A stretch of DNA of 64,000 nucleotides from Hypholoma sublateritium FD-334 SS-4 (taxonomy: Eukaryota; Basidiomycota; Agaricomycetes; Agaricales; Strophariaceae): contig KN817644.1 of assembly GCA_000827495.1 (NCBI GenBank), forward strand, positions 42,645 to 106,644, in the 5' to 3' direction. The notes under the pieces were generated by a model that ran no database searches, was not told the DNA's origin, and saw only the letters and a list, made by a program, of their open reading frames with translations. Shown one piece after another: positions 40,538 through 52,699 of this stretch. The position numbers were made by a program, and so were the translations under genes. The first letter of the stretch is position 1. Each line of letters opens with the position of its first letter.

Positions 40538-41505
40538 GATTCTAGGTAGATTCACTTTCCAATTGAATATGCGCATTTTTCTTAGTTGAAGTCAGGTTGA
40601 CTTACGAAGAAAAAGAGTGATACAAGGGCCAATTCAAGAGTCTACCCGTAGAGTTGGGTGGTAAATTGATATGAGGTGCCCACGGCCACTGGCACATATT
40701 TATATCTGTTCCCCTGCAACCAAAACTACCAGCTGACCTCGGTAAACACTTCCCATCTCCTTCTGTTGTCGTTTTATGCGCAGTTCTTCGTTAGCTATTC
40801 ATCCGTAACTCGTTCCCGTTTATACTGCTGCGCTCAGCTTGTCATTGTCTGTAGAAGCCTTGATCATCGCACGCAGTAACCGTAATTATAAAGCTCAAAC
40901 GTTGTATGCATCTAGATTCAATTGTATTTTCCCCGCTTTTGGGCTCGTTCGCACAGAAATTTTAGCGACGCGCATCAATCCGCGGTGGGGGGACTGATAG
41001 GACGGGGTATTATGCCCATGTCCCAGAACCATGTTTCTGTAGAAGGTATATATGGTCACAAGCGTATTATAGATTATCCTTATCTTCTGATACCTCTTCA
41101 GTGTGGCTGCGCATGCGGGCAATCATGTCCGACGAAGGATAACCACAACTGTCTGGGTGAGAGCGATTCAAGTCAGGGTGGGCCATGGTTCTCTGCGCAT
41201 GCACACCTGAAAATTGGTCATATAGTGGCATATAAAGACGTACATCTCTCTGCTCAGCTAAGTAAGTATATCGATGTTCGCGGATGCCCGGCCAGGATTG
41301 ATGGGATCATTGCATGGGCGCTTATTTAAACGCCTTTCCGGTGATTCGTGATAAGTGAATTTGGCTTGATACCGCTTTGTCTTACACAGTTTACAAGTCA
41401 ATTGAAGATTCGGGGCGCCGCTATATAGGGCTTGCAATGTTCTTTGACATCCAAAATCTCTGCATGGGCTGTAACACCCGTGTCTATAAATAAAATACAT
41501 GCACT
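40538..41505. other. Intergenic between hairpin copies 1 and 2
   Basis: Contains the promoter of hairpin copy 1 and the 3' flank of copy 2. No gene is seen. Confidence 0.35.
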
Positions 41506-42012
41506 TCAGGTCCAAAGCATTGAAGCGTGTGGAGCAGTTGAAAGGCTCATTTTCCGTGATGGGCCTTTTTTCTTTCCCTTCAAAGATGTCCGCACGCTCG
41601 CGAGAGGTAATCTCCCAACTGATCCGACGCCCTTCAGAATCATAGCCCCTCCTTCCAGCATCATACCAGCGGCGTACACACCCATCCCTGCTATGGCTAA
41701 CGGAGTTGCCAGGATCATCAAGACACCGCGGCCCACTTGTATAAGCGGGTTCTGCCGTCCTTCGCTCGAAGCCGTTGATTGTTCGTCGAATGGCCGTGTT
41801 ACTTCTGTTCTGGGTATATCGACCTCAGCGCGACTCTGAGGTTTCCGAAGCTTTCCACGAGGTATAGAATCAGAAAACCTGGACCATTCGGCTTGGGTTC
41901 CGATTTGAGAGCTGGGAGACTGATATGAGGGTAGTCCGTCTTGCTGGTCGTGATCAGAACCGAACGGAGCGGGGGGGAGCGCGGCAGTCTGCATTTTGGA
42001 TAAGGAGTTCAT
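41506..42012 (-). CDS. Small membrane-hairpin protein, copy 2
   Basis: Paralogue of the genes at 40073 and 42552, 168 residues, single exon. After about 105 polar residues it has VGRGVLMILATPLAIAGMG then YAAGMMLEGGAMILKGVGS, followed by a basic tail (SLKGKKKGPSRK). The N-terminal half shares a PPSYQ/LPSYQSP-like motif with copy 3. The proline-tyrosine motif could be a WW-domain or sorting signal, which is inference. The first ATG in frame is at 42012. Confidence 0.65.
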   Translation of the reverse strand: MNSLSKMQTAALPPAPFGSDHDQQDGLPSYQSPSSQIGTQAEWSRFSDSIPRGKLRKPQSRAEVDIPRTEVTRPFDEQSTASSEGRQNPLIQVGRGVLMILATPLAIAGMGVYAAGMMLEGGAMILKGVGSVGRLPLASVRTSLKGKKKGPSRKMSLSTAPHASMLWT

Positions 42013-42551
42013 TCTGTTAATAAGCAGCAAAGGGTGAAATAGTGGGGGGATACACTAAAACAGAAGAGGTTTAGATCAGCATTCTGGTCAGAGGAGTGAC
42101 TTACAGGAGACGGGGTGCGAACCACCTCACGATGTACAAGCGAAAGCGAAAAGTGTAATTTATACTCTGAGCTTAGATCATCTTATCCAGATCTATTGAT
42201 ACATCCACGCGTTATATCTCACAGCGGTGTTCAAAGGCCTCGAAGAGAAGCAAGATAGTATTCGTGTGGCAAAAGGTACTGACAACTGACGTTTCCGAAA
42301 ATTGTCGCCCGACTGATATACGACTCAATTCCACTGCGCAATCTTTATCAATCCACTTGAAAGAGGCATGGACGTGGATGTCAAAGCAGGAACAATGCCA
42401 TAATATTCTACTAAATTTTAACGTTTATCTAACGCTCTTCGCTGCAAAAGACTTCGAGCCCGTATTCTATAAATAGAAATTCAGTTCGTGAAATATTACA
42501 TACATAGTCACTAAATATACGAGAAGAATCCAATGCTGAAGGCTATTCGAA
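42013..42551. other. Intergenic between hairpin copies 2 and 3
   Basis: Promoter of hairpin copy 2 and 3' flank of copy 3; no gene is seen. Confidence 0.35.
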
Positions 42552-43136
42552 TCATTTTCGAGAGGGCTTCCTTCCCGTCAAAGCTGCCCTCGCATTGTCC
42601 ATGGGTTTCCTGCTAATCGACCCGGCACCTTTCAAGATCATTGCTGTTCCTTCTAGGATCGTGCCACAAGCGTATACACTCATCCCTGCCAACGCCACCG
42701 GAGCTGTTAACACTAGCATAAATCCGCGGCTCACATCCTTCATCGCGCTGTCCCGTCCGATATTCTGAATCGAGTGCTTGTCGGCTGTCCGTCCTCTCAT
42801 TTCCGAGCCATCACCGCCAGATGAGTACTGCTGCGTATAAGGCGCTGTATTTCCACCCGTCTGTGGTATCTGCGTAGTGTCGGCTGGAATTACAGGGGTC
42901 TGGTACGAGGGAGGTACGTCTTGTAGATCCTGGGCAGGGCTGGATCGAATAGAGCGAGCGGCCGTGGCAAGCCTCTCTGCGGCCAAGTCAATCTCTTCCT
43001 GGGTAGCCCCAGGAGCCGTTGCGCTTCGGTATAATTCCAATTCTCGCTCGAGATTATGAAGAGAGTCGTTCCACTGTTTATTTGGGGTGCCTGCTACGTT
43101 GGGGGCCGAAAGCGGGAGACTGTTGGTGTCGATCAT
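42552..43136 (-). CDS. Small membrane-hairpin protein, copy 3
   Basis: Third paralogue, 194 residues, single exon. The N-terminus has an amphipathic, probably helical stretch (LHNLERELELYRSA and QEEIDLAAERLATAARS), then VPPSYQTPV and a Gly/Ser linker. The hairpin reads VSRGFMLVLTAPVALAGMS then YACGTILEGTAMILKGAGS, and the tail is basic (ALTGRKPSRK). All three copies keep RG, P, AG, YA-x-G, EG and LKG-x-GS at the same spacing. Membrane insertion is likely from hydrophobicity; the compartment is unknown. Confidence 0.65.
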   Translation of the reverse strand: MIDTNSLPLSAPNVAGTPNKQWNDSLHNLERELELYRSATAPGATQEEIDLAAERLATAARSIRSSPAQDLQDVPPSYQTPVIPADTTQIPQTGGNTAPYTQQYSSGGDGSEMRGRTADKHSIQNIGRDSAMKDVSRGFMLVLTAPVALAGMSVYACGTILEGTAMILKGAGSISRKPMDNARAALTGRKPSRK

Positions 43137-43847
43137 TGCTTTGATTAAGTGATTGTGTCTGTATCTGGATAATAAGTGAACGGGAAGCTCGGGTCATTAA
43201 TGTAGTAGGGGTGCCAATGTCATCGTTCTCACCTTACACACAGCAGACAAGATTGAGACTATGGGGCGCGACCGGGTTGCGATGGACAGTACGTGAGGAC
43301 CTTTATAATTTATACCCCCAACTTTACATCAATCAAGCTTTTCGGGAGATGCTACCTATTGTTATCACTCATGCGCAGTTCTCGCAGCCCGTCGAGATTC
43401 CATCAAGCGGAGATATTCTGTCGCATATAAACGATTTGTACCGTTTTGAATGCCTGTTTCTAAATTTAGCTGCCTGCGCTTACACAACAAGGCGCTGCGG
43501 CGAAGTTCAGGCGACTTTGTTATATGTAATTACCTTGGCATAGAACTGCAAGAACATTGATCTCCTATGCACTGACTTTTTGTAGACCTTTTCAAGCTAA
43601 AGTTTGCGAGCTGGACCAGTGGGACGGTTATGTAATGTTACACCTTCGCGAGACCTCCTCGAGGCTGCGGCGCGGCCAGATTAATGCCAACCATGCACTT
43701 GCCATGCGCTGCCGTTGGGAGCAGCAGGTCCACACTGCCTACCACTACTTTTTAGACTGTGAGCAGCCCCAAACACTGACCCATATCTATTTGACCTTAC
43801 ATCTGTACAGCCCTGCATCGCCTAACGGCTCATTAGTCTCAGCTTAT
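43137..43847. other. Intergenic, duplicated 5' flank of multi-pass protein copy 1
   Basis: Contains sequence (for example gagacctcctcgaggctgcg at about 43650, with a ccatgcacttgccatgc stretch nearby) that recurs at about 45920-45990 upstream of the second multi-pass gene. An open frame runs through it in phase with the gene, but the paralogue comparison puts the true start at 43848. Confidence 0.45.
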
Positions 43848-45413
43848 ATGGATATCAGTCACGGTCGTACCAGTACATCTGATTCGTCCCAGATAAGCGG
43901 CAGCACGGGACAAGGCGTCGAAACACCCCCCATCACTATCGTTCCCCCAAACCAGCAGAACGATTACCGCTTTCAAAGTGCGGCGCAAGGGATCTCTGGC
44001 TCTCCTAGGCGGCACAATTTTGATAATTTCGACGCGGTCGGTGTTCCCGGAAGCGGCCATTCAGTAGGCGGGGATATTCCGACGTCCCAGACAACTACAA
44101 GCCATGTAGATATTCTATACTGGCGCTCTGAAGATGGAATGTGGACTACCTTGGCGTCTGGGCTAGATATGCTACTCCGGCAACTATATTTGCATCTCCT
44201 CCTGCGCCTCCCTTATGTGTACTTCTTCAGAGTCGTTGAGATATTTGAAGATTCAAATTTGAACCTATCGGAGATAAAGAAAATGGCACTCGAAACGGCT
44301 TTCTACAACGATGGATACAGGTATGCGGCGCCACACGAAACGGCATCAATCATCCCTGCTCAGTACAAGCACCTCGAGGAATCGTGGAACACATTTGTGG
44401 ATAGCTTGTTGCGGGATTGGAACACTTACAATATCGTATCCGCTCTTCTGCTGTCGTGCGTTCCCATCTATTATAAGGTTTTAGGATCCATTGCGCTAAG
44501 AGATACATGTGTGTAGCGCTATCCTCACAATATTGCAAATCGGCAGTGCAGAGCAGGATCCTCTCATTCGATATAGTCTGTTATTCTCCCAGATATGCGC
44601 ATTAATGAGCCTTCTCCTTGGATGTTTATTCAGTGTCCGATTTGACAGCAGTATGCGCAGAACTTATAAGGCGGCGGAATGGGCATTAGTAAGCGTTCTG
44701 ATACTCTATTATACACTGAACGCTTATTATTGACCAACCTCAGGAGGCTAACAAGGCCCAAACAAACATATGGTGGAATATATGGGTCCTGTTGGCAATG
44801 CCAGCTGTTTGGCTCGCCTGGTAAGCTTCTATTCGTCACCCGATTCCCTCTTGGATCATGACAGGCTTCTAGGTCAATTATCTTCTACCTTGGAGGCATC
44901 ATGGCTTTCGTGTGGCGAACAGGCGCCCAGAACGCGCCTGATCCAACCCCGCTCACGGATACGCAGCTGCTCATCGTCCGCATCCTGATCACATCAATGC
45001 TGGGATTGGGATTCGTGACCGGCGGACTGAGTCTCATGACCTTTCGATTTTACGGCCGCAGGATGGACCAGGCGTGGGCGCGCCGCATCCAAGCATGGAA
45101 CATGCAGCAGAACCATTCGTATCCCACAGTCCACATCCCGCCCCCTGAATTCCATCCAGGCGATATCGTTAGAAGTATGCTGCCAGTGAGCTTGCGGCGC
45201 GCGCGCAGCGAGAGTAGTTCGTATTCCGAGCGGGATGCACAAGGCCCGCCCAACTATCCATTTCATGCATTTCCACAGCCGTCATATCCAGCTGCACAAA
45301 GTAGCGAAAATGCTAACAACATCGGCCGGCGCAATAGCCTTGCTCGCGATCCAGATATCGGCGTCCCCGCAGACTCGGGCCAGGGTTTTTCTCTGGCTCA
45401 GCCGCGCTCCTAG
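43848..45413 (+). CDS. Multi-pass membrane protein (IKKM/VWRTG family), copy 1
   Basis: 465 residues. Exons are 43848-44455, 44517-44688, 44744-44820 and 44873-45413. The soluble N-terminus of about 90 residues is Ser/Gln-rich. A hydrophobic block then carries the family signature: LPYVYFFRVVEIFEDSNL, LSEIKKMALE, SAILTILQIGSAEQDP, MSLLLGCLFSVRF, YKAAEWALEA, WWNIWVLLAMPAVWLAW and AFVWRTGAQN, with about four to five transmembrane segments in total. The tail after RRIQAW is disordered. I know this family as abundant and uncharacterised in mushroom-forming fungi. Copy 2 starts at 46142. Confidence 0.75.
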
Positions 45414-46141
45414 ATTGTATATGTTGAACAATTTATTTCTCACCCAAGTTGTATTTTTTGCTGGTTATTCGTGTCGGAAAACGCTGAGCGTCAAGTTTGC
45501 GTTAAGTATGTACGCATTCCGTGGCGCGCGCCCAATTTGCCGTTCGGCGTTCGCCGATTCAGACACCGCAAATAGCCGGTTGTCACTTTAAGCAGCGACC
45601 GACTCGGAAGTTAAACCGACGTGTGCACGACAACATGGCGTAACGTCGTGAACATTGCCAATGAATCCCTCCAATCTCTTCAACACTTGCTCTCTTATAT
45701 CGACACCCGTCAAGTATCACATATACAGATGTCGTCTCCACCAACAGTCAACAAGAAGTATCCCACTTCGTGCAAAATCCCCTTAAATGGCGGTGTTCTG
45801 CTATAAACTTCTCGGATTTGTATCGCCCTGAATGCCTATGTATGCTTTCTTGCTGGGGTCCTGTTTGCGAGCTCAGTATACGGGACAGCCATTTAGCCCT
45901 TGAAAACCTCCACACCTGCGCAAGACCTCCTCGAGGACGCGGCCCGGGAATATTGATGACCATGCACCTGCCATGCATTGCAGCTGGTACTACTAGTAGC
46001 AGCGGGGACGCTCTCCCCACCGCAGCTCTCATACTGTAAGCCATCTCAAATTCGACTGGTAATCGTTCGATCTCACGCCTTATGTGTACAGACTCGTATC
46101 GCCTCACTGATCTCGTTAGCCGCGCTCATCTGAACACGCTT
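45414..46141. other. Intergenic, duplicated 5' flank of multi-pass protein copy 2
   Basis: No gene is seen. It carries two blocks repeated elsewhere: the flank shared with about 43580-43760, and a block at about 45540-45660 (cggcgttcgccg, then ttaagcagc, then taacgtcgtgaacattg) that recurs at about 48000-48100 without a following gene. Confidence 0.45.
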
Positions 46142-47653
46142 ATGAATTTGAATTCTAGTCGTTATCGTGCATCCAGTGATTCGTCTCAAATACACGGCAA
46201 TGCAAATACGGGACAACGACTTGACGTACCTTCTTTCTTGTCACCCAACCAACAAGTCGACTACGGAGTTCAGGATTTGGAGAAAGGTGTCACGGAGGCC
46301 AATTCTGCTGAGCCTCCTGAGCAACACAATTCCGAGGCAGCTAATGGGTCTGTAGGCGACCATCAAATAGACGGAGATCTTCCAAGGTTCCAGCCCTGCC
46401 GTGCGCCCCACCCGGCTTGGAAATCTGGCGATAAGCCAACGATGTGGACTGTCCTGTCATGCAAGCTGGACCTCCTGATCCGGCAATTTTATTTGACCCT
46501 CCTACTGCGCCTTCCTCATGTCTACTTCTTCAGAACCATTGAGATATTTGAAGCATCGAATTTGGAGTTGTCAGAGATCAAGAAGATGGCACTCGAAGCG
46601 GCGTTCTACAAAAATGGATACCGATACGCCGCACCCCACGATATGCGATCTGACATCACTGCTTCGTATAGACAACTGGAGGTGGCGTGGAACGTATTTG
46701 CGGATGGCTTGCTGCGCGATTGGCGCGCTTACAATGTCGTCTCCGTTCTTCTGTTGTCGTACGTTTCCTTCTTTATGCTGAGTTATGAGATTCACTATGC
46801 TGACAGAACACGTTTGTGTAGCGCTATCCTTACAATGCTGCAAATCGATAGCGCCGAACAGGATCCTCTCATTCGATATAGCTTGTTATTTTCCCAGATC
46901 TGCGCTTTGATGAGTCTTCTATTTGGGTGTCTATTCAGTATCCGATTCGACAGCAGCATGCGTAAACTTTACAAGGCGGCGGAATGGGCAGTGGTAGGCG
47001 TTCTGATGCCCTTTCACACACCCACCGCTTGATATTGATCACCCTTAGGAGGCCCAAAAGGCCCGCGCAAACGTCTGGTGGAATATATGGGTCCTATTGG
47101 CAATGCCAGCTGTCTGGCTCGCCTGGTAAGCTGCTATCCGCCTAGTAAACTTCCTCTTAGATCATGACATACCTCCAGGTCAATCATTTTCTACCTCGTA
47201 GGGATCATGTCTTTCGTGTGGCGGACCGGCGCCCAGACCGCGCCAGCGCCCACCCCCCTCACGGACACGCAACTGCTCGTTGTCCGCATCCTCATCACAC
47301 TGGTGCTGGGACTGGGATGCGTGAGCGGGGGACTGGGGCTCATGACCTTTCATCGCTATGGCCGTAGGATGGATCGCAGGTGGGCACGGCGCATCCAGGC
47401 ATGGATCGAAGCGAAGGAGCCACCGCGAGAGTGGTCGGAAGACGAGTTCTCGGACTTGGTATCCGACCCGGAAGAACTCGTGCAGAGGCTGCGCGCTGCC
47501 GCGCGCGCAGCTACCGGCGACGGCCCCCTAGATTCCGATTCGCAGAGCGATGAAAGTGCGAGCATCAGGGAAATGACTAGGAGTTGCCCTCACGTCGTCC
47601 CGGAAATCATCATCACAGAGCCAGATGAAGAAACGGCTGAGCCACACGACTAG
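46142..47653 (+). CDS. Multi-pass membrane protein (IKKM/VWRTG family), copy 2
   Basis: Paralogue of the gene at 43848, 446 residues. Exons are 46142-46758, 46822-46993, 47049-47125 and 47179-47653; exons 2 and 3 have the same lengths (172 and 77 bases) as copy 1. The core is very similar: LPHVYFFRTIEIFEASNLEL, SEIKKMALEAAFY, SAILTMLQIDSAEQDP, WWNIWVLLAMPAVWLAW and SFVWRTGAQT. N-terminal and C-terminal regions have diverged; this tail is acidic (EEPPREWSEDEFSDL-like, ending DEETAEPHD), where copy 1 has a Ser/Pro-rich tail. The ATG at 46142 aligns with the start of copy 1. Confidence 0.75.
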
Positions 47654-49351
47654 ATTTGAATATGAAGATGATAGTACAGCTATTTATCGCGCGAATTGTA
47701 TGTTATGCTCACGCCGCTGTACACGCGTTGTTCTGACTCACGCATTTTTAAAATATCAAAGGGCCGCGGGCGTCGATGAAGGAGAGCGTTTTTGCGCGAA
47801 TATTCAGTCTGAGTAATTTATGGATAGAAATTACGTGAGTAAGTACAGTTGTCGGTACGAACATCCAAGTTTGAAACTTGAAGCTCTTGAGCTTCAAGGT
47901 TTATCCGGTCATCCATGCACGACAAATGATAAGTACAAGTTCCTTGACGCGCGCCTAGCGCTTCTCCGGGATTTGTCCAGGATCTGAATCGGCATTTGCC
48001 GCTCGGCGTTCGCCGGTACCGAAAATAACTAAGTACCCCAGTTGAAGTTGAACAGACGACTTCAAGCAGCAACCACCATTTACACAACGTCGTGAACATT
48101 GATAGAACCCCCCCATCTCGTCAGTACTTATTCAAAGCTCTCCAATTGACTTTTATGAACCTCATATGTCTAGCGAATCTTCTCCTGAATCAGGAACATG
48201 ATGGAGTCAACAACCTACACCAGGAACACAAGGGTAACCGTCATGAAGGTGGTCACTATTCGCAAGAAGCAGGCAATGATCACGGAGTTCTGAAACGCCT
48301 GTGCTATATGACGAGGTCCACCAGTGTAGCCGGACGGCAGGAAGGCCACGGCGGAGCCAACAAGAAATATTACAAGCCGGGGCATTTTGTGCGAGGTACA
48401 GTCAAGGTACGGTCATATGATATAGGATCCAGAGAAAGTAGCCGCAGGAACGAAGGCAATTGGAAGAAATCAAACATACATGGCCCGTATCCATTCCCTC
48501 CATTGCTAGTCCGACGTGGTCGACCGCTCGCTATATCGGCCTGCCAGCCATGTACCATCTAGCGCTTATTCCATGGTATCAAGCGCATTTACGGAGACCA
48601 TCGACAACCCAAGATACCAATCAGCCTCTCCATTTTGCAGCAACTAACGGTGGTTGGCTGTGATTTGAATTTGCGACATCTGATGCAGCCATCACACTTG
48701 CTTGGTCTGGGTTTCTTCGTTGCTGCCAGATCACTATCTCAGTGGCGAAAATTCAGCCCTTTAATTCACCTCACTCGGTCTTCTGTCCAATCCCTTCCAT
48801 CTATTGACAATCCCACCTACGTTCGCTTCTCCCAACCCGGTGTTCATAATGCTCATTACCCGCAGCCCTCCTGAGTCCTGGATCCTCCACATGGCGGGTC
48901 ACGACCCTACAATATCTTTTCCTGCGTAGGCCCGACACCTTGCTGTCCGACCCACTCTTCGTGGATTCCTTAGGGAATGTTCTCTCGCGGGGCGCGTTTA
49001 TCAGTACGCTCAATGCACGGATTGCCGCCATTGGCCACGACGAATCACATTATTCGAGTCGCAGTTCTTACCACCGAGCTGGCGACATTTGCACAGCGTT
49101 GTGCTGATTGTATCGGTGGTGTGAGTGAATCTGATCTCTTCAGTAATCAGCACTTGGTTATAATTATTCACGTCCTATCACACAAGGGCCCGGCCGTAAC
49201 CCGACTTCACCAGCAACACCCGGATAACCAGACACAATGGAAGAGTCAACAAGAAATCCAATTCGTACAATGTTACAATCATTTACATGGTACAGAAGCC
49301 AGCCCTACGAACAAGACGGAGAATAGGGAAACAAATGCGCAGACGGTACAC
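47654..49351. other. Intergenic, orphan copy of a duplicated 5' flank
   Basis: No gene is supported in 1.7 kb. About 47995-48105 repeats the flank found at about 45540-45660 upstream of the second multi-pass gene. The following sequence does not continue into a third gene copy that I can recognise, so a third unit may have been lost or only partly duplicated. Confidence 0.45.
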
Positions 49352-51993
49352 CTAAAAGTCAAATGCATTGCTCTCCCAACCCTCCTTCTTTACCTCCGCT
49401 GACCGCTTGCGCTCAACACTTCTCCTGAAACCCGCAACCTGGCGCTTACCCTCCTTTACAACACCCTTCGCCGTGTCTTCTGCCGCGCCCTTCATCTTCC
49501 CTACATCCACATCCACATCCATACCCTGCATCGCGCCCCCCGCCTTACGCGCCGCCTCGTCCACCGGCACACCAAGCACCTCCTCGCCCACACGCGCGAG
49601 CTTGTTCCCAAGCGGCTCGGACCCCGTCCCGAGCGGGCCCCTCTTCTCGCCAGCGAGGATCTGCGGCTCCGCGCCCATGGCAAACGCCGACTTGCGCACC
49701 GCGCCGCCCTCGCCCTCCGTTACGCGCTGCTCGACGATCACGCCTGTGCCCGTCGCCGTCCAGTCCATGTCCATCGGCCCCGCGCGCTGCTCGCGCTCGA
49801 GCTTGCCGAGCTCGCTCCACACCGCCGCCGCGAGCGAGGCGCCCGCGCTCAAGCCGGTGTCCGCGAACACCTCCTGGCGCCGGCTGACGTCGAACGCGAT
49901 CCCATCGGCGTAATCGACGACCGCGCGCAGCTGCTCCGAGAGCGTCTTCGCGAGCGCGTCGCGAAGGCGCGCGAGCACCAAAGGGCGGAAGAGCGTGACG
50001 AGCACCGCGTGGTTCGAATCGCGCACCTCGAAGCCGACCTCGTCGGATATCGCTACGCGCGCGACTTCAATGACGTGGAAGTGCTTGCGCTCTTCGCGGG
50101 ATTGCGGCCCCTTCTGGTCCTGCGGGATGAGACGCAGCTTGAGCTCGACGTCGATGCCCTTCTCGGGCAGCTGGAGCCCCATGAGGCCGGTGAACTCGCT
50201 CGGGCCGACACCCGCGTTCTTGTCCTTGTACCAGAAGGAGACGTCCTTCAGAGCGAGCTGCAGCGCCTGGATCTTTATGTGCGTGAGCGCGCCGAGGGCC
50301 GTTTTCGACCCCACCTCGGGCTTGTCTGAGGTCTGAATGTCGACGTCCGTGATGTTGCGGATGTACACGTGCGACGGGAGGATGTTGAGCGTCGAGATGT
50401 CCAGGTTCTCGAGCACGAACTCGATCTCGGCGTCCTTGTACTCGGTCCTATATTTTGGTCAGCATCATGCATAAAGATCCTCAAACTAGAAGCGCACCTG
50501 GGAATGGGCACATCGCCCATCTTCGACATGATGCGCGGAATGTACACCTTGAACAGGTCCTGCCAGAACCACGTCGCCTGCTCCACCGCCGCCTGCATCC
50601 CCGTCTTCGCCTCCTGTCCCGCCTCCACCAGGCCCTGCTCAATATCCTCGCCGAGCTTCGCATGCACATCCTTCAGCCTGTTCAGATCCGCATCACTCCT
50701 CAGACCCCCCTCCACCTTCGCGAACTCGGTCTTGACCGCGTCCACGGCGTCCTTCCACGTCTTGTCTTTCTCGAGCAAAGTCCGCCAGCGCACGCGTAGG
50801 TCCTTGCGCTTGCGCTCACTCTCCTCAGACCGCGCGTAGTCGACGTCCGCGAAGTTCTTCCGCAGTAGCGCGAAGAACTCGTCGAACCACGTCTTCAACT
50901 CTTGGTCCTTGGCAATTGAGCTCGAGCACGTGCGCAGCTTGTGGAATAGAGGCGTGAGCTGCGTCCCGGAGAGGCGCTCGATGAGCGTGCGGATGAGCTC
51001 GAGGGCCTTGGGGACGTGCTGCTCGGGCGTTGGGTCCGCGACAAATGTTGCGAGCGTGGTGTTGGGGTCCGCCGCCGAGTCGACCATGCGGTTGATGCGG
51101 TCCTGGAGGATGCCGAAGACGGTGTCGAGCGATTGTCTATATTCGGGGTTGGCCTGCGCCCTATCGACGAGCTGGGATGTATATCAGTATCGCGCGCATA
51201 CATCCGCACCAGAAAGAGATAACACACCTTATAGAACGCATCCTGCAACCTCGTCGTCGCTTTCTCTGCTTTCTCCTCGAACTTCGACGTCGTCTCCTGC
51301 CCTACGCCAATCACAGACGCGCCGGCGTCCCGCACAGTGTCCATCCCATGCTGCCATGCGACCTTCGGGTCTTTCTCTGCCTCCAGTCTCTCCTTATCCC
51401 TGCCCAGCGTGTCGCGCTTGCCACCTTGCACTTCGTTTTCTATGTTCATAAGGCTGTCTTTCGCCGCACCGGCCTGCCCCTGAACGACGCCCGCGGCGTC
51501 CGCGAGCGCCAGGCGGATCACGGAGAAGAGGTCCTGTAGGAGGGACGAGCCCTCGGACGAGGCCGAGGCCCAGAGCGTAGAGACGAGTGTGCGCAGCGCG
51601 CGGCGGATGGCGGTGATGTCCGCGAGTGCCTGGTCCTTCGTCGCCGCGGCCGCGTCCGTGGTGGTGAGGTCGCCCTCGGTCAAATGCCAAAGCGCCTCCT
51701 GGAGAATGTTGTCCGCTGAAACACGGAATACTCAGCAACAAGCAAAAACGCGCATATGCGACTGGAAAGATAGGCTTACAGTTCTTGTTCGTCCCTAGCT
51801 GCTTGTACGCCTCGAGCACCCCGCGCACGTCGTCCGCAAGCACGCGCCCCTGCGCGCTAAGCGCGGTGTGCGCGGTCGGCTCGAGCCGCGTGAGCCCGAC
51901 GTGCGCGAGCCAGTCGATGAAGCTGCTCGCCTGCTGCGTGGTGGGCAGCTTGCCTGCCTCGAAGGCGGCGAGGACGGTGCTTGTACGTTCCAT
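49352..51993 (-). CDS. HAM1-like protein (HAM1_N / HAM1_C domains)
   Basis: 823 residues in four exons: 51993-51780, 51715-51228, 51171-50498 and 50447-49352. I recognise the fungal family formerly called DUF5923/DUF4449, now HAM1-like. The N-terminal two thirds are helical (LPTTQQASSFIDWLAHVGL, LWHLTEGDLTT, LVDRAQANPEYRQSLDTVF). The C-terminal part is beta-rich (RTEYKDAEIEFVLENLDIS, LPSHVYIRNITDVDI, LKDVSFWYKDK, GIDVELKLRL), resembling lipid-binding tubular folds. The tail is Arg/Lys-rich. Its molecular function is not established, and a link to membranes or lipid transfer is inference. It is the only broadly conserved gene inside the accessory block. The 3' coding region is very GC-rich. 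Confidence 0.85.
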
Positions 51994-52699
51994 TGTATGT
52001 TAAGTCTTGTTATTGTAGTGAAGTCTCGCTGTTCTGACGTTGTAAAGTCTAAGAGCGAGGGGGATGATTTGGGGCGAGGAGAGACGTTGGTGGTGGCCTA
52101 TATATGGATCGGTGCAAGGGGCTGGTCTGGGGTGGTCACGGATGACGCAATGCGCTGGGTGCGCTGGGTGTCCTCCGGAGCGTCATTCGCTCGTGCCACC
52201 GCGCCGTGTCTTGCCTCGGGCCCCTCTTGCATTTCTGCGATCCGACGACGCCGTGGCTCGATGTGATGCCCCTAGGCGCAGCCCGGCAAATGTGCGCGAA
52301 TCAACCGTAAATCAATTGTCGCGATAAATAATATGATAGACTGTCCCAGTGCGCAGATGCCGACGACAGACTGAAGTCAGGACGCCGATCGTTTGGGTAT
52401 GATGTCAGTGGAATAGGCGCCATCTCCTTTTTTGGAGTGTGGTACACCACATCATTGCATCATTGAAGCTCGACTGGGACTCGGTGGCGTTGAAAATGTG
52501 TTGGAAATGTGCGTGGAACAGGGAAATTAGGGAAATGGCCGGATAGGAAATTATGGAGAGAAATAAAGGAGAAGAAATGCGGGAAGGCATGACATAGCTC
52601 ACAGAAAAATAAGTACTTGTGCAAACTTGTAGGTTACGCCCGAGGGTTTGCCCAATTGATTAATCCAAAAAAAAACCAGGAAGAGAAAAATGAATACAT
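51994..52699. other. Intergenic: HAM1-like promoter and 3' flank of membrane protein copy 2
   Basis: No gene is seen. About 52640-52740 (a caattgatta-like stretch, then accaggaagagaaaa, then gcgactctgatacc) is repeated at about 55635-55815 downstream of copy 3, showing that 3' flanks were duplicated with the genes. Confidence 0.45.

Noticed and set aside
43557..43847. In-frame extension upstream of multi-pass protein copy 1
   Set aside because: The paralogue at 46142 has its frame broken in the homologous flank, and the two proteins align from the internal Met, so the extension is probably 5' flank.
49545..51993. Long open frames antisense to the HAM1-like gene
   Set aside because: They are shadows produced by GC-rich codon bias; the minus-strand protein has family motifs and consistent introns.
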